Assembly (NCBI RefSeq): GCF_000955805.1
Contig: NZ_JYOA01000005.1
Location: 90,276-131,428 of the forward strand
DNA from: Pseudomonas sp. 21
GTDB lineage: Bacteria; Pseudomonadota; Gammaproteobacteria; Pseudomonadales; Pseudomonadaceae
Direction: 5' to 3'
Length of the DNA stretch: 41,153 nucleotides
The notes under the pieces are model-generated. The model did not search any database. It saw only the letters and a list, made by a program, of their open reading frames with translations, and was not told the origin of the DNA. The translations under genes were made by a program, and so were the position numbers. Below are positions 8,741 through 16,873 of this stretch, one piece after another. Positions within the stretch are counted from its first letter, which is position 1. Every line of letters starts with the position of its first letter.

Positions 8741-8746
8741 CGTTTG
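8733..8746. promoter_or_regulatory. PsrA-type operator (CAAAC-N4-GTTTG) in the etfBA / etf-QO divergent promoter region
   Basis: The site reads CAAAC-AAAC-GTTTG and contains the perfect 12-bp palindrome ACAAACGTTTGT at 8736-8747. It matches the published pattern for PsrA, the TetR-family regulator of fatty-acid degradation and rpoS ([G/C]AAAC-N2-4-GTTT[G/C]). It sits between the putative divergent promoters, upstream of the etf-QO -35 and over the etfBA -35. Binding by PsrA is inferred from the motif. I recall etf genes being listed as PsrA targets in P. aeruginosa. The rest of this 343-nt gap shows no gene. Confidence 0.65.
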
Positions 8747-8765
8747 TATTGCCCTCGATAAAGGG

Positions 8766-8795
8766 TTTAGATATAGCAACAGGTCTAGCTATAAT
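8766..8795 (+). promoter_or_regulatory. Putative sigma-70 promoter of etf-QO
   Basis: A perfect TATAAT at 8790-8795 has a TTTAGA at 8766-8771 as -35, with an 18-nt spacer. It points toward the etf-QO GTG start about 80 nt downstream. Confidence 0.6.
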
Positions 8796-8877
8796 GCGCC
8801 CCGCTCTTACTGGGTGGGGGCGCGCCCATCCCAATACCTACAAAATGCCCAGAGCCTTGATTCAGGAGAGATCGATA

Positions 8878-10533
8878 GTGGAACGCGAATTTATGGAATT
8901 CGACGTCGTCATCGTCGGCGCCGGCCCTGCCGGTCTGTCCGCCGCTTGCCGACTGAAACAGAAGGCCGCCGACGCCGGTCAGGAAATCAGCGTCTGTGTG
9001 GTCGAGAAGGGTTCCGAAGTGGGCGCCCACATCCTCTCGGGCGCCGTGTTCGAGCCCCGCGCGCTGAACGAGCTGTTCCCCAACTGGAAGGAACTCGAAG
9101 CGCCGCTCAACACCCCCGTCAAGCGCGACGACATCTATGTGCTGAAGAGCCCGGAAGCGGCGGCCAAGGTGCCGAACTTCTTCGTGCCCAAGACCATGCA
9201 CAACGAAGGCAACTACATCATTTCCCTGGGCAACCTGTGCCGATGGCTGGCCCAGCAGGCCGAAGGCCTGGGCGTCGAGATCTACCCGGGCTTCGCCGCC
9301 CAGGAAGCGCTGATCGACGAGAATGGCGTGGTGCGCGGCATTGTCACCGGTGACCTGGGCGTCGACCGCGAAGGCAATCCGAAAGAGGGTTACTACACCC
9401 CGGGCATGGAACTGCGTGCCAAGTACACCCTGTTCGCCGAAGGCTGCCGTGGCCACATCGGCAAGCAACTGATCAAGAAGTACAAGCTCGACAGCGAAGC
9501 CGACGCCCAGCACTACGGCATCGGCATCAAGGAAATCTGGGACATCGACCCGTCCAAGCATGAGCAAGGCCTGGTCGTACACACCGCCGGCTGGCCGCTG
9601 AACGACGACAACCCGGGCGGCTCCTTCCTTTATCACCTGGAGAACAACCAGGTGGTGGTCGGCCTGATCATCGACCTGTCCTACACCAACCCGCACCTGT
9701 CGCCGTTCGACGAGTTCCAGCGCTACAAGCACCACCCGGTGATCAAGCAGTACCTGGAAGGCGGCAAGCGCGTGGCCTATGGTGCTCGCGCCATCTGCAA
9801 GGGCGGCCTGAACTCGCTGCCGAAGATGGTCTTCCCCGGCGGCGCACTGATCGGTTGTGACCTCGGCACCCTGAACTTCGCCAAGATCAAGGGCAGCCAC
9901 ACCGCCATGAAGTCCGGCATGCTGGCCGCCGACTCCGTTGCCGAAGCCCTGTTCGCCGGCCGCGAAGGCGGTGACGAGCTGACCAACTACGTCGAGGCCT
10001 TCAAGGGCAGCTGGCTGTACGACGAACTGTTCCGCAGCCGCAACTTCGGCGCGGCGATGCACAAGTTCGGCGCCATCGGTGGCGGTGCGTTCAACTTCAT
10101 CGACCAGAACATCTTCGGCGGCAAGCTTCCGTTCACCCTGCACGATACGACGCCGGACTACGCGACCCTGAAGAAGGCCAGCGAAGCGCCGAAGATCGAC
10201 TATCCGAAGCCGGACGGCAAACTCAGCTTCGACAAGCTCTCCTCGGTGTTCCTGTCCAACACCAACCACGAGGAAGACCAGCCGATCCACCTGAAGCTGA
10301 CCGACCCGAACACCCCGATCGCGAAGAACCTGCCGCTCTACGACGAGCCCGCGCAGCGTTACTGCCCGGCCGGCGTGTACGAAGTGGTAAGCAACGACGA
10401 TGGCAGCAAGCGCTTCCAGATCAACGCCCAGAACTGCGTACACTGCAAGACCTGCGACATCAAGGACCCGGCCCAGAACATCACCTGGGTTGCCCCCGAG
10501 GGCACCGGCGGCCCGAACTACCCCAACATGTAA
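8878..10533 (+). CDS. Electron transfer flavoprotein-ubiquinone oxidoreductase
   Basis: This 551-residue membrane-associated flavoprotein passes electrons from reduced ETF to ubiquinone. The N-terminal FAD Rossmann motif is VGAGPAGLSAACRL (about 12-25). The C-terminal 4Fe-4S ligands are visible as C496 (YCPAG) and C520, C523, C526 (CVHCKTC). The start is a GTG at 8878: AGGAG lies 9 nt upstream and the resulting protein has the family length. An ATG six codons later, or the longer upstream frame, is less likely. It faces etfBA divergently and ends at a strong hairpin. It is usually called etf-QO or etfD. Confidence 0.96.
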   Translation: MEREFMEFDVVIVGAGPAGLSAACRLKQKAADAGQEISVCVVEKGSEVGAHILSGAVFEPRALNELFPNWKELEAPLNTPVKRDDIYVLKSPEAAAKVPNFFVPKTMHNEGNYIISLGNLCRWLAQQAEGLGVEIYPGFAAQEALIDENGVVRGIVTGDLGVDREGNPKEGYYTPGMELRAKYTLFAEGCRGHIGKQLIKKYKLDSEADAQHYGIGIKEIWDIDPSKHEQGLVVHTAGWPLNDDNPGGSFLYHLENNQVVVGLIIDLSYTNPHLSPFDEFQRYKHHPVIKQYLEGGKRVAYGARAICKGGLNSLPKMVFPGGALIGCDLGTLNFAKIKGSHTAMKSGMLAADSVAEALFAGREGGDELTNYVEAFKGSWLYDELFRSRNFGAAMHKFGAIGGGAFNFIDQNIFGGKLPFTLHDTTPDYATLKKASEAPKIDYPKPDGKLSFDKLSSVFLSNTNHEEDQPIHLKLTDPNTPIAKNLPLYDEPAQRYCPAGVYEVVSNDDGSKRFQINAQNCVHCKTCDIKDPAQNITWVAPEGTGGPNYPNM

Positions 10534-10550
10534 TTGCGTTGGCGGTAACG

Positions 10551-10577
10551 AAAAAGGCTCCCTCGGGAGCCTTTTTT
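10551..10577. terminator. Terminator after etf-QO, usable in both directions
   Basis: The hairpin AAAAAGGCTCCC-TC-GGGAGCCTTTTTT has runs of A and T on either side and lies between convergent etf-QO and the DUF1285 gene. Confidence 0.9.
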
Positions 10578-10640
10578 GCAAGTTCGAAAAAGTTGTAGCG
10601 AAGCCGGATTCGAACTACCGGCCGCGTTCAGACCATAGGG

Positions 10641-11219
10641 TCACGGCTGCGGCGCGATGGGGAAGAACTCCCCCGAACTCCAGACACCCAGCCAGACAAC
10701 GCCGGCGATCTCGCGGGGAACCGCCAGTTCCACCAGCTGGTAGAACACATTGCGGTGGATCAGCGCCTCCAGATTCACCCGCACCAGAACGTAGGGCGAC
10801 GGCTCCTGAGTCTGCGGGTCCAGGTCGACGCGGATCGGATGCGCGGCATCGGCCACCACCTCGTCCTCGACGTTGGTGGTGAAGCGCAACACCTGCTGCT
10901 CTCCCTCCCCTTCGACCGCCAGGGTGACTGCGACGAAAGGCGCGTCATCGACCGTGATCCCGCACTTCTCCACCGGAGTGACCAGGAAATAGTCGTCGCC
11001 ATCGCGGCGGAGGATGGTGGAGAACAGCCGCACCATCGGCTTGCGGCCGATCGGCGTGCCCAGGTAATACCAGGTGCCGTCGCGGGCGATGCGCATGTCG
11101 ATATCGCCGCAGCAATCGGGGTTCCACAGATGTACCGGCGGCAGCCCCTTGTCCTTGCTGGCGGGAATCTGCGCCAGCAGGTTGCCGGCCCGCTCCGATT
11201 GAACCTGTGGATCAGTCAT
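10641..11219 (-). CDS. DUF1285 family protein
   Basis: This 192-residue cytosolic protein of the DUF1285 family has recognisable features near the N-terminus, [14 protein letters not shown] followed by [11 protein letters not shown], and [22 protein letters not shown]. There is no signal peptide or membrane segment. Function is unknown for the family. Its ATG overlaps the stop of the DUF4823 lipoprotein gene by 4 nt (ATGA), so the two are coupled. From memory of synteny it corresponds to PA2954. Confidence 0.88.
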   Translation of the reverse strand: MTDPQVQSERAGNLLAQIPASKDKGLPPVHLWNPDCCGDIDMRIARDGTWYYLGTPIGRKPMVRLFSTILRRDGDDYFLVTPVEKCGITVDDAPFVAVTLAVEGEGEQQVLRFTTNVEDEVVADAAHPIRVDLDPQTQEPSPYVLVRVNLEALIHRNVFYQLVELAVPREIAGVVWLGVWSSGEFFPIAPQP

Positions 11220-11827
11220 TGGTACTCCTCTCGCGTCTTCACCCCCAGCAGGCTGCGGGCATAGTCTTCCAGCGGTTGCCCGATCAGGTCCTCGGGGCTG
11301 GCATCATAGAATGTCAGAAAACCGCCGCGGCTGCGGATAGTCGCACTGTCCACCAGGTAGCGGTTGTCGGTCTCGATCAGCATCACCTGGATCACGCTGC
11401 GGTCACGGCCCACGGCGTTGTCGGTGTCTTCGTACTGCTCGTAGGTCCCGGCATTGTCCTCTCCACGGGCGAATCGCGTATACAGCAGATAATTGGCGCC
11501 CGCCGCGCGCGCCTCCTGCATGGCGCCCTCAAGCCCCAGCGGACTCTTGGCCCGACGGACCAGCGGGAAGTACTGGACGAAGCCCTTGAACGCCTCCTCC
11601 GCCACCACGTTGGGTCGTGCATAGGGATGCCCCGGCGGCACGAACGGCCCTTGGGCGATGTAGATGAAGGAGTCCTGCTGCAGGCGCCAGTTCGAGGTGC
11701 GGCGGGTCTGGCTGTGATCGAGGAAGCCCGCGTCGCGCAGGTAGTAATCGGTGCCGTCGGCCAGGTCGTTGGGGCTCATGCAGCCGCCCAGGGCGGCGAA
11801 GGCAAGGATCAGTATCAGTTGGCGCAT
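11216..11827 (-). CDS. DUF4823 family lipoprotein
   Basis: This 203-residue lipoprotein starts at an ATG with a GGAG ribosome site. The signal [16 protein letters not shown] ends in a lipobox, with lipidation expected at C16. The mature region contains [27 protein letters not shown] and [15 protein letters not shown], the pattern of the DUF4823 family, whose function is unknown. The open frame runs upstream to 12022 but overlaps the radical-SAM gene, so the shorter start is preferred. Coupled to the DUF1285 gene downstream. Confidence 0.88.
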   Translation of the reverse strand: MRQLILILAFAALGGCMSPNDLADGTDYYLRDAGFLDHSQTRRTSNWRLQQDSFIYIAQGPFVPPGHPYARPNVVAEEAFKGFVQYFPLVRRAKSPLGLEGAMQEARAAGANYLLYTRFARGEDNAGTYEQYEDTDNAVGRDRSVIQVMLIETDNRYLVDSATIRSRGGFLTFYDASPEDLIGQPLEDYARSLLGVKTREEYQ

Positions 11828-11891
11828 GCAAAGTCTCCGGAGCCGGCGACGAAAAACCGGCATTCGGACAGGCAATGCAGCTTCCGCGCCA

Positions 11892-12785
11892 TCACAAGCC
11901 GCGCTGCCATTCCTGGCGCAAATGCGCGCGCTGGGGTTGCTCGATGGCCTGGCGAACCTGGGCCAGCAACTTCGCCTTGTCCGCGCCCAGCGTGCCCTTG
12001 AGCACCAGGTAGTTGGACGCATGGTCGCTGCGAAACACCGTGTCGTTCAGCGCCAGCGCGCTCAGCAGGCGCTCGATCTCGACGAACAGCTCGGCCTGCG
12101 AAAGCGGCTGGAAGTCCGGGAAGCCAGCGCGGAAGCGCTCCTCGCCCGTCGGGAAAGTCACCACCAGGGTGGAGAGGAATTCCGGCTGCGCTTCGTTCAT
12201 CAGGCGCGCCGAGTTGTCGGCGTGCTGGGCGCTCAACGTGCTGCCGCCCAGACCGTTGAGGATCATCACCGAGCGCGTGATTCCCGCCTCGCCCAGCTTC
12301 TGCAGGGCATCCAGCGTGGAGGCATAGGTCTCGCCCTTGCTCACCCGCGCCAGCACTTCGTCGTCGCCGGACTCGGCGCCCACGTAGGCCATGCGCAGGC
12401 CGGCGTCGGCGAGCTCCTTCAGCTCCTCCACCGACTTCTTGCGCAGGTTGCGCGGCAGGCAGTAGCTGGAAACGCGGTCCACCTCGGGCATGTGCTCGCG
12501 GATCGCGCGGAGGATGTTGAGCAGGCGCCGCGTCGGCAGCACCAGCGCATCGCCGTCGGCCAGGAACACCCGCTGGACGATCAGGCGCTCGCCACAGCGG
12601 CGAATCTCCTCCAGCACCTCGACCTCGTCACGGGCGCGGAATTTCTTCTGCGGCTGGGTGTACATCTCGCAGAAGCCGCACTGGTTCCACGAACAACCGT
12701 TGGTAACCGGAAGAATGAGCGAGTTCGCCTCGCTCGGTGGCCGGAAGACCGGCTCGATATAGGAAATGGGGAATTCGTTGGGCAT
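11892..12785 (-). CDS. Radical SAM protein, Elp3-like, CX4CX2C cluster motif
   Basis: This 297-residue enzyme has iron-sulfur ligands C31, C36 and C39 in the arrangement C-SWNQ-C-GF-C, a CX4CX2C variant of the usual CX3CX2C seen in some uncharacterised radical-SAM families. Downstream are VFLADGDALVL, a strand with YCLPRNL, AYVGAESGDDEVL (the GxESG SAM-binding strand of Elp3-like proteins) and SVMILNGLGG. The C-terminus has no extra domain. It follows the MoaA-like gene by 25 nt on the same strand, suggesting cotranscription. The reaction is unknown. Confidence 0.85.
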   Translation of the reverse strand: MPNEFPISYIEPVFRPPSEANSLILPVTNGCSWNQCGFCEMYTQPQKKFRARDEVEVLEEIRRCGERLIVQRVFLADGDALVLPTRRLLNILRAIREHMPEVDRVSSYCLPRNLRKKSVEELKELADAGLRMAYVGAESGDDEVLARVSKGETYASTLDALQKLGEAGITRSVMILNGLGGSTLSAQHADNSARLMNEAQPEFLSTLVVTFPTGEERFRAGFPDFQPLSQAELFVEIERLLSALALNDTVFRSDHASNYLVLKGTLGADKAKLLAQVRQAIEQPQRAHLRQEWQRGL

Positions 12786-12810
12786 GGGCTCATCAGGTCT
12801 GGGGGCGGTC

Positions 12811-13779
12811 TCAGCCGCCGATGATCTTCATGATGGTGACGCCGCCGGAGAAGGCAACTTCCTGCTTGTCCGCCAGTGCGCGCACCAGCAGCCGTTGCAG
12901 GGCCGGGAGCGCCTGGTGACGCGGCTTGTCGAGCAGATCGCCGACGTAGTGGCGATTGCTCGAGGACAGGCAGCCATGCAGCCAGCCGGTGGAGGACAGG
13001 CGCAGGCGCGAACAGGTGCGGCAGAACGGCACGCTCTCGTTGGCGATCACGCCGAAGAAGCCCTGCCCCGGCACCTCGTAGCGCAGGGCGGTGGCATCCA
13101 CCGGCGCATCCGCCTGGATGTAGGGGTGACACTCGCCAATCAGCTCGAGCAGCTCGGTCATGCCAATGAACTGCTGGTTGAAACCGTTCGGGTCGCGGGC
13201 CAGGTGGCCCATGCGCATGAGCTCGATGAAGCGCAGCTCGAAGCCATGTTCCAGGCAGTAGTCCAGCAGCGGCACCACCTGGTCGAGGTTCTGCCCGCGC
13301 AGGGGCACCATGTTGAGCTTGATCTTCAGGCCCGCGGCGCGAGCCTCGTCGAGCCCCCTGAGCACGGTGGCCAGATCGCCGCCGCGGGCGATGCGCCGGA
13401 AGGCGCCTGCATCCAGGGTATCGAGGGAAACATTGAGGCGGCGGATGCCGCAGTCCAGCAACAGCGGCAACTTCTTCGACAGCAGCTGGCCGTTGGTGGT
13501 GATGGCGATGTCCCGCAGGCCGAGGCGGCTGACACCGTGCAGGAAGGCATCCAGCTTCGGGCTGACCAGCGGTTCGCCGCCGGTGATCCGCAGCCGCTCG
13601 ATGCCAGCGGCCTCGATCAGGTAGGCGACCCCGCGCACCAGCGAATCGGCAGAAAGCTCGTCCTGCGCGGCGACCAGACGCTTGCCGTCCGGCACGCAGT
13701 AGGTGCAGGCGTAGTTGCACGCGGCGGTCAGGCTGACCCGCAGGTTGCGGAAGCGCCTGCCCTGGCGGTCGACGATCAT
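12811..13779 (-). CDS. moaA: MoaA-like GTP 3',8-cyclase (radical SAM, molybdopterin biosynthesis)
   Basis: This 322-residue protein, if a true MoaA, makes 3',8-cyclo-7,8-dihydro-GTP, the first step of molybdenum cofactor synthesis. The N-terminal cluster ligands are C21, C25 and C28 (CX3CX2C). ITGGEPL near 65-71 binds SAM. The C-terminal cluster ligands are C253, C256 and C270 (CX2CX13C), with R258 and R260 matching the GTP-binding arginines, and the chain ends in the expected Gly-Gly. The usual TDRCNFRC segment is instead TAACNYAC, so this is a divergent copy. No other moa gene is adjacent. A second moaA elsewhere in the genome is likely. Confidence 0.85.
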   Translation of the reverse strand: MIVDRQGRRFRNLRVSLTAACNYACTYCVPDGKRLVAAQDELSADSLVRGVAYLIEAAGIERLRITGGEPLVSPKLDAFLHGVSRLGLRDIAITTNGQLLSKKLPLLLDCGIRRLNVSLDTLDAGAFRRIARGGDLATVLRGLDEARAAGLKIKLNMVPLRGQNLDQVVPLLDYCLEHGFELRFIELMRMGHLARDPNGFNQQFIGMTELLELIGECHPYIQADAPVDATALRYEVPGQGFFGVIANESVPFCRTCSRLRLSSTGWLHGCLSSSNRHYVGDLLDKPRHQALPALQRLLVRALADKQEVAFSGGVTIMKIIGG

Positions 13780-13873
13780 GCTCGGCTCCGGTGGGAATCA
13801 CTCATGCAAGTATATCCCCACCCTCACCACAAGCCCTGTCGCAACTGCGACGATGGGCCATCTGAATGGCGAC

Positions 13874-14512
13874 TCAGGCGGCCGGCGTATCGCCGTCGCG
13901 CTTGCGCTTGTTACCCATGCGCACGCCGATGTCCATGAGGAACTGGAAGAAGCCCTCCTGGTCCTCCAGCACTTCGCGCCAGAATGGCGAGTGGTACAGC
14001 GCCACGGCGCCATGCACCAGCGCCCAGGCCGCGCAGTAGTGGAAGTAGGCCGGCACGTCTTCCAGCTTGCCCGCGGCGATGCGCTCCTTGATCAGCTGGC
14101 TCAGGCGCTCGAAGTTGGATTCGCGGATCTTGTGCAGCTCCTCGACCATCTCCGGGACCTGGCTGGTCTTCACCACCTTTTCTTCCAGGCGGTCGAACAG
14201 GCGGTAGCGCTGCGGGTCGCGCATGCGGAACTCGAAGTAGGCACGCGACAGGCGCTCCTTGTCGCGGGCGACGTCTTCGGAATGGAACAGGTCGGCCAGA
14301 TCGCGCTCGTAGTCCAGCATCAGGCGCAGGTAGATCTCCGCCTTGGACTTGAAGTGCTTGTAGATGGTGCCTTTGCCGATACCCACGGCATCGGCGATCA
14401 TTTCGACCGTGACACTGTCTTCGCCCTGCTCAAGGAACAGCTTGAGGGCGGTGTCGAGGATTTCCTGTTCGCGACGACGGAATTCGCGAACCTTGCGCGG
14501 CTCTTTCTGCAT
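13874..14512 (-). CDS. TetR-family transcriptional regulator
   Basis: This 212-residue regulator has a TetR_N helix-turn-helix at about 15-62 (ILDTALKLFLEQGEDSVTVEMIADAVGIGKGTIYKHFKSKAEIY), which is highly characteristic. The C-terminal ligand domain (about 80-205) is specific to this group and does not reveal a ligand. It is divergent from the class-V PLP enzyme across 84 nt; TTTTGAC repeats in that gap (14524-14542 on the minus strand) could be operator or -35 elements. By remembered synteny it corresponds to PA2957. Confidence 0.92.
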   Translation of the reverse strand: MQKEPRKVREFRRREQEILDTALKLFLEQGEDSVTVEMIADAVGIGKGTIYKHFKSKAEIYLRLMLDYERDLADLFHSEDVARDKERLSRAYFEFRMRDPQRYRLFDRLEEKVVKTSQVPEMVEELHKIRESNFERLSQLIKERIAAGKLEDVPAYFHYCAAWALVHGAVALYHSPFWREVLEDQEGFFQFLMDIGVRMGNKRKRDGDTPAA

Positions 14513-14555
14513 AAAAAGACTGTTCGGTCAAAAATAGTCAAAATTCGAAGCCGCG

Positions 14556-14561
14556 TATTAT
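14556..14561 (+). promoter_or_regulatory. Candidate -10 element for the class-V PLP enzyme gene
   Basis: TATTAT stands 35 nt before the ATG in the TetR/PLP-enzyme divergent gap. No good -35 is seen at the right spacing. The overlapping region holds GACT...AGTC (14518-14539) and repeated TTTTGAC, which might be the TetR regulator's site. Weak evidence. Confidence 0.25.
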
Positions 14562-14596
14562 GCCTATTCAGCGCCAAATTGCACGGATCATCCGAC

Positions 14597-15730
14597 ATGA
14601 TTAGCTTTTCTTCCGAGTTTCCCCATCAAACCGGCCTGCGCTACCTGAATCACGCGGCGGTAGCGCCCTGGCCCAAGCGCGCCGCAGATGCCGTCGCCGC
14701 CTTCGCCCAGGAGAACATCCTGCAGGGAGCCCGCGACTACCCGCAGTGGTTGACCATCGAGAAGCGCCTGCGCGAGCGCCTGATGCGCCTGGTGAACGCC
14801 CAGACCACCGGCGACATCGCGCTGGTGAAGAACACCTCCGAGGCCCTGTCGTTCGTCGCCTTCGGCCTGGACTGGCGCGCCGGCGACCAGGTGGTGATCA
14901 GCGACCAGGAATTCCCCTCCAACCGCATCGTCTGGGAAGCGCTGAAACCACGCGGCGTGGAGGTCATTCAGGTGAGCCTGGATGGAAACGACCCGGAAGG
15001 CGACCTGCTGGCCGCCTGCACCCCGCGCACGCGCCTGCTGTCGATCAGCGCGGTGCAGTACGCCAGCGGCCTGCGCATGGACCTGGAGCGCCTCGGCGTC
15101 GGCTGCCGCCAGCGCGGCGTACTGTATTGCATCGATGCCATCCAGCAGCTGGGCGCCCTGCCCTTCGACGTCCAGGCGTATGACTGTGCCTTCGCCATGG
15201 CTGACGGCCACAAGTGGATGCTCGGCCCGGAAGGCCTGGGTGTTTTCTATTGCCGCGCCGCCGAGCGCGAGCAACTGGCGTTGCAGGAATACGGCTGGCA
15301 CATGCTGGAAAACGCCGGCAACTATGACCTCGCCGACTGGCAGCCCGCCCGCAGCGCGCGGCGCTTCGAGTGCGGCAGCCCGAACATGCTCGGCGCAGTG
15401 GCGCTGGAGGCCAGCCTGAGCCTGCTGGAGGAAGTCGGCATGGCGAAGGTGGGTGAATTGGTGCAGGCCCGCGTCCAGCAACTGCACGACGGCCTGGGCC
15501 AAATCAGCGGCGCCTCACTGCACAGCCCGCTGGAACCGGCCCGTCGCGCCGGCATCCTGACTTTCAGCCTCGCCGGCTGGGACAACGCCCGCCTGCTGGA
15601 GCGCCTGCGCGCCGAGCAGGTGGTGTGCATCCAGCGTGGCGCCGGCATCCGCTTCTCGCCGCACTTCTACACCAGCGAGGCGGTCATCGAGGAAACCCTG
15701 GGGCTGATCGGGGCTCTGGCGGGGCAATAA
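14597..15730 (+). CDS. Class V aminotransferase / cysteine-desulfurase-fold PLP enzyme
   Basis: This 377-residue PLP enzyme of fold type I, class V starts with the typical LNHAAVAPWP segment. PLP contacts include NTSEALSFVAFGL near 79-91 and D180 (YCIDAIQQLG). The Schiff-base lysine is K206 in ADGHKWMLGPEG. Near the C-terminus, RFECGSPN and IRFSPHFYTSE place it among aminotransferase-V/epimerase-like proteins rather than NifS or IscS, because the mobile catalytic-Cys loop is not evident. The start is the ATG at 14597; the frame extends upstream but overlaps the TetR gene. Substrate unknown. Confidence 0.88.
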   Translation: MISFSSEFPHQTGLRYLNHAAVAPWPKRAADAVAAFAQENILQGARDYPQWLTIEKRLRERLMRLVNAQTTGDIALVKNTSEALSFVAFGLDWRAGDQVVISDQEFPSNRIVWEALKPRGVEVIQVSLDGNDPEGDLLAACTPRTRLLSISAVQYASGLRMDLERLGVGCRQRGVLYCIDAIQQLGALPFDVQAYDCAFAMADGHKWMLGPEGLGVFYCRAAEREQLALQEYGWHMLENAGNYDLADWQPARSARRFECGSPNMLGAVALEASLSLLEEVGMAKVGELVQARVQQLHDGLGQISGASLHSPLEPARRAGILTFSLAGWDNARLLERLRAEQVVCIQRGAGIRFSPHFYTSEAVIEETLGLIGALAGQ

Positions 15731-15827
15731 TGCAGGCGCAACCGAGAAAGCTGCTCAGCCCGGTGTGATGTATTCCAAATCCGTTTAAAAAACATCGGGC
15801 ACCCTGTGGCGGCCGCCGCATCTTGGC

Positions 15828-15834
15828 CAATACT
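15828..15834 (+). promoter_or_regulatory. Putative RpoS-type -10 element of rgsA
   Basis: CAATACT matches the sigma-S extended -10 (CTATACT) at 6 of 7 positions. It lies 7 nt before the predicted start of the small RNA and has no convincing -35, as is common for sigma-S promoters. Confidence 0.45.
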
Positions 15835-15840
15835 TGTAGA

Positions 15841-15963
15841 TACCGGTGCGCGGCATCTCCCCCCAAGTGCCCCGCCGGTGAAGGTACCGAGGATCGCGTA
15901 CCTTATTGTTACACTCCTAATGGTCTTGACCCGGATTCATCCCCCAGAACCCGGGTTTTTTTT
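15841..15963 (+). ncRNA. rgsA: Small RNA RgsA (P16), predicted
   Basis: The 264-nt gap between the PLP enzyme gene and tatD has no credible ORF but carries a compact transcription unit: a sigma-S-like -10, three possible stems, and a strong terminator. The stems are ACCGG...CCGGT at 15842-15879, GGTAC...GTACC at 15883-15902, and ACCCGG...CCGGGT followed by eight T at about 15929-15963. The expected RNA is about 122 nt. From memory, P. aeruginosa encodes RgsA (P16, PA2958.1), an RpoS-dependent, indirectly Gac-controlled sRNA tied to peroxide resistance, just before PA2959 tatD. Position, size and promoter class agree; exact ends are estimates. Confidence 0.72.
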
Positions 15964-15994
15964 GCGCGCAGGAAATGTATCCGCGCCGACGCAG

Positions 15995-16771
15995 TCAGGT
16001 TGTGAGCGGGAACAGCCGGCGGAAGTTGGCGGTGGTCTGCTCGGCCAGGGTTTCGAAGCTCACCCCGCGCAGCACGGCCAGGTACTCAGCGACTTCGCGC
16101 ACGTACTCGGGCAGGTTCGGCTTGCCACGGTGGGGGACCGGCGCAAGATAGGGCGAGTCGGTCTCCACCAGCAGGCGATCTACCGGCACCTGGCGGGCCA
16201 CCTCACGCAATTGCTCGGCGTTGCGGAAGGTGACGATGCCCGACAGCGAGATATAGAAGCCGATATCCAGCGCCGCCTTGGCCATCTCCCAGTCCTCGGT
16301 GAAGCAGTGCAGCACACCAGCCTGCGGCAGCGCCGCCTCGCGCAGCAACGCCAGGGTGTCGGCGCGAGCTTCGCGGGTATGCACGATGACCGGTTTGCCG
16401 GTGACCTTGGCGGCCTCCAGGTGCAGGCGGAAGGCTTCCTGCTGCAACTCGGCGGCTTCGGGCTCGTAGTGATAGTCCAGGCCGGTCTCGCCGATGGCCA
16501 CCACGCGCGGGTGGTTCAGCTCGCCCAGCAACCAGTCCAGCGCCGGCGCGGCGCCGGGCTCCAGGTCCAGCGGATGGACGCCCACCGAGCAATGCACGTC
16601 GGCATAGCGATCCGCCAGGTCCTTCACTGCCCTGGCATTGTCCGCACTCACGCCGATGCACAGGAACTGGCTGACGCCGCGCGCACGAGCGGCATCCAGC
16701 GCGGCATCCAGCGATCCGCCGTGGGCGGCGAGATCGAGGCGATCGAGGTGGCAGTGGGAATCGACCAGCAT
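15995..16771 (-). CDS. tatD: TatD-family metal-dependent deoxyribonuclease
   Basis: This 258-residue TIM-barrel hydrolase of the TatD family has the metal-binding motif DSHCHLDRL at residues 4-12 (H6, H8), GETGLDYHYEPE with the conserved Glu, PVIVHTREA, LHCFTEDWEMAK and the late ETDSPYLAPVPHRGK. Homologues are 3'-5' DNA exonucleases or D-aminoacyl hydrolases. The start is the ATG ending at 16771, where homology begins; the upstream frame covers palindromes. It is the last gene of the tmk-holB-pilZ-tatD run. Confidence 0.93.
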   Translation of the reverse strand: MLVDSHCHLDRLDLAAHGGSLDAALDAARARGVSQFLCIGVSADNARAVKDLADRYADVHCSVGVHPLDLEPGAAPALDWLLGELNHPRVVAIGETGLDYHYEPEAAELQQEAFRLHLEAAKVTGKPVIVHTREARADTLALLREAALPQAGVLHCFTEDWEMAKAALDIGFYISLSGIVTFRNAEQLREVARQVPVDRLLVETDSPYLAPVPHRGKPNLPEYVREVAEYLAVLRGVSFETLAEQTTANFRRLFPLTT

Positions 16772-16793
16772 AAAAACCTTCTCCGGAAAATGA

Positions 16794-16840
16794 CGAAGCG
16801 CCCCTCGGGGCGCTTCGTGTTTGCAGCCTGTACAGGCTGC
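16794..16840. repeat. Two adjacent perfect palindromes between pilZ and tatD
   Basis: The first is an 11-bp-arm hairpin around TC, CGAAGCGCCCC / GGGGCGCTTCG (16794-16817). The second is an 18-bp perfect palindrome, GCAGCCTGTACAGGCTGC (16823-16840). In the minus direction only a weak T tract (TCATTTT) follows, so they may act as an attenuator or RNA-processing stems rather than a full terminator. Confidence 0.75.
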
Positions 16841-16873
16841 CATTCTCGCATGGTATGAACTACAGGGTATGGG

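Noticed and set aside
8785-10581. A 598-codon open frame antisense to etf-QO
   Set aside because: Shadow of a GC-rich gene; low-complexity Val/Ala/Gly/His composition and no recognisable motif.
13715-14596. Upstream extension of the class-V PLP enzyme frame
   Set aside because: It runs antisense through the whole TetR gene; homology starts at the ATG at 14597.
15766-15801. Possible terminator of the class-V PLP enzyme gene (GCCCGGTGT...ACATCGGGC)
   Set aside because: A 9-bp stem with one G-U pair can form, but the loop is long and no T tract follows, so it was not listed as a terminator.
15822-16005. Small open frames in the rgsA gap
   Set aside because: They cross the terminator hairpin, have no ribosome site and encode no recognisable protein.
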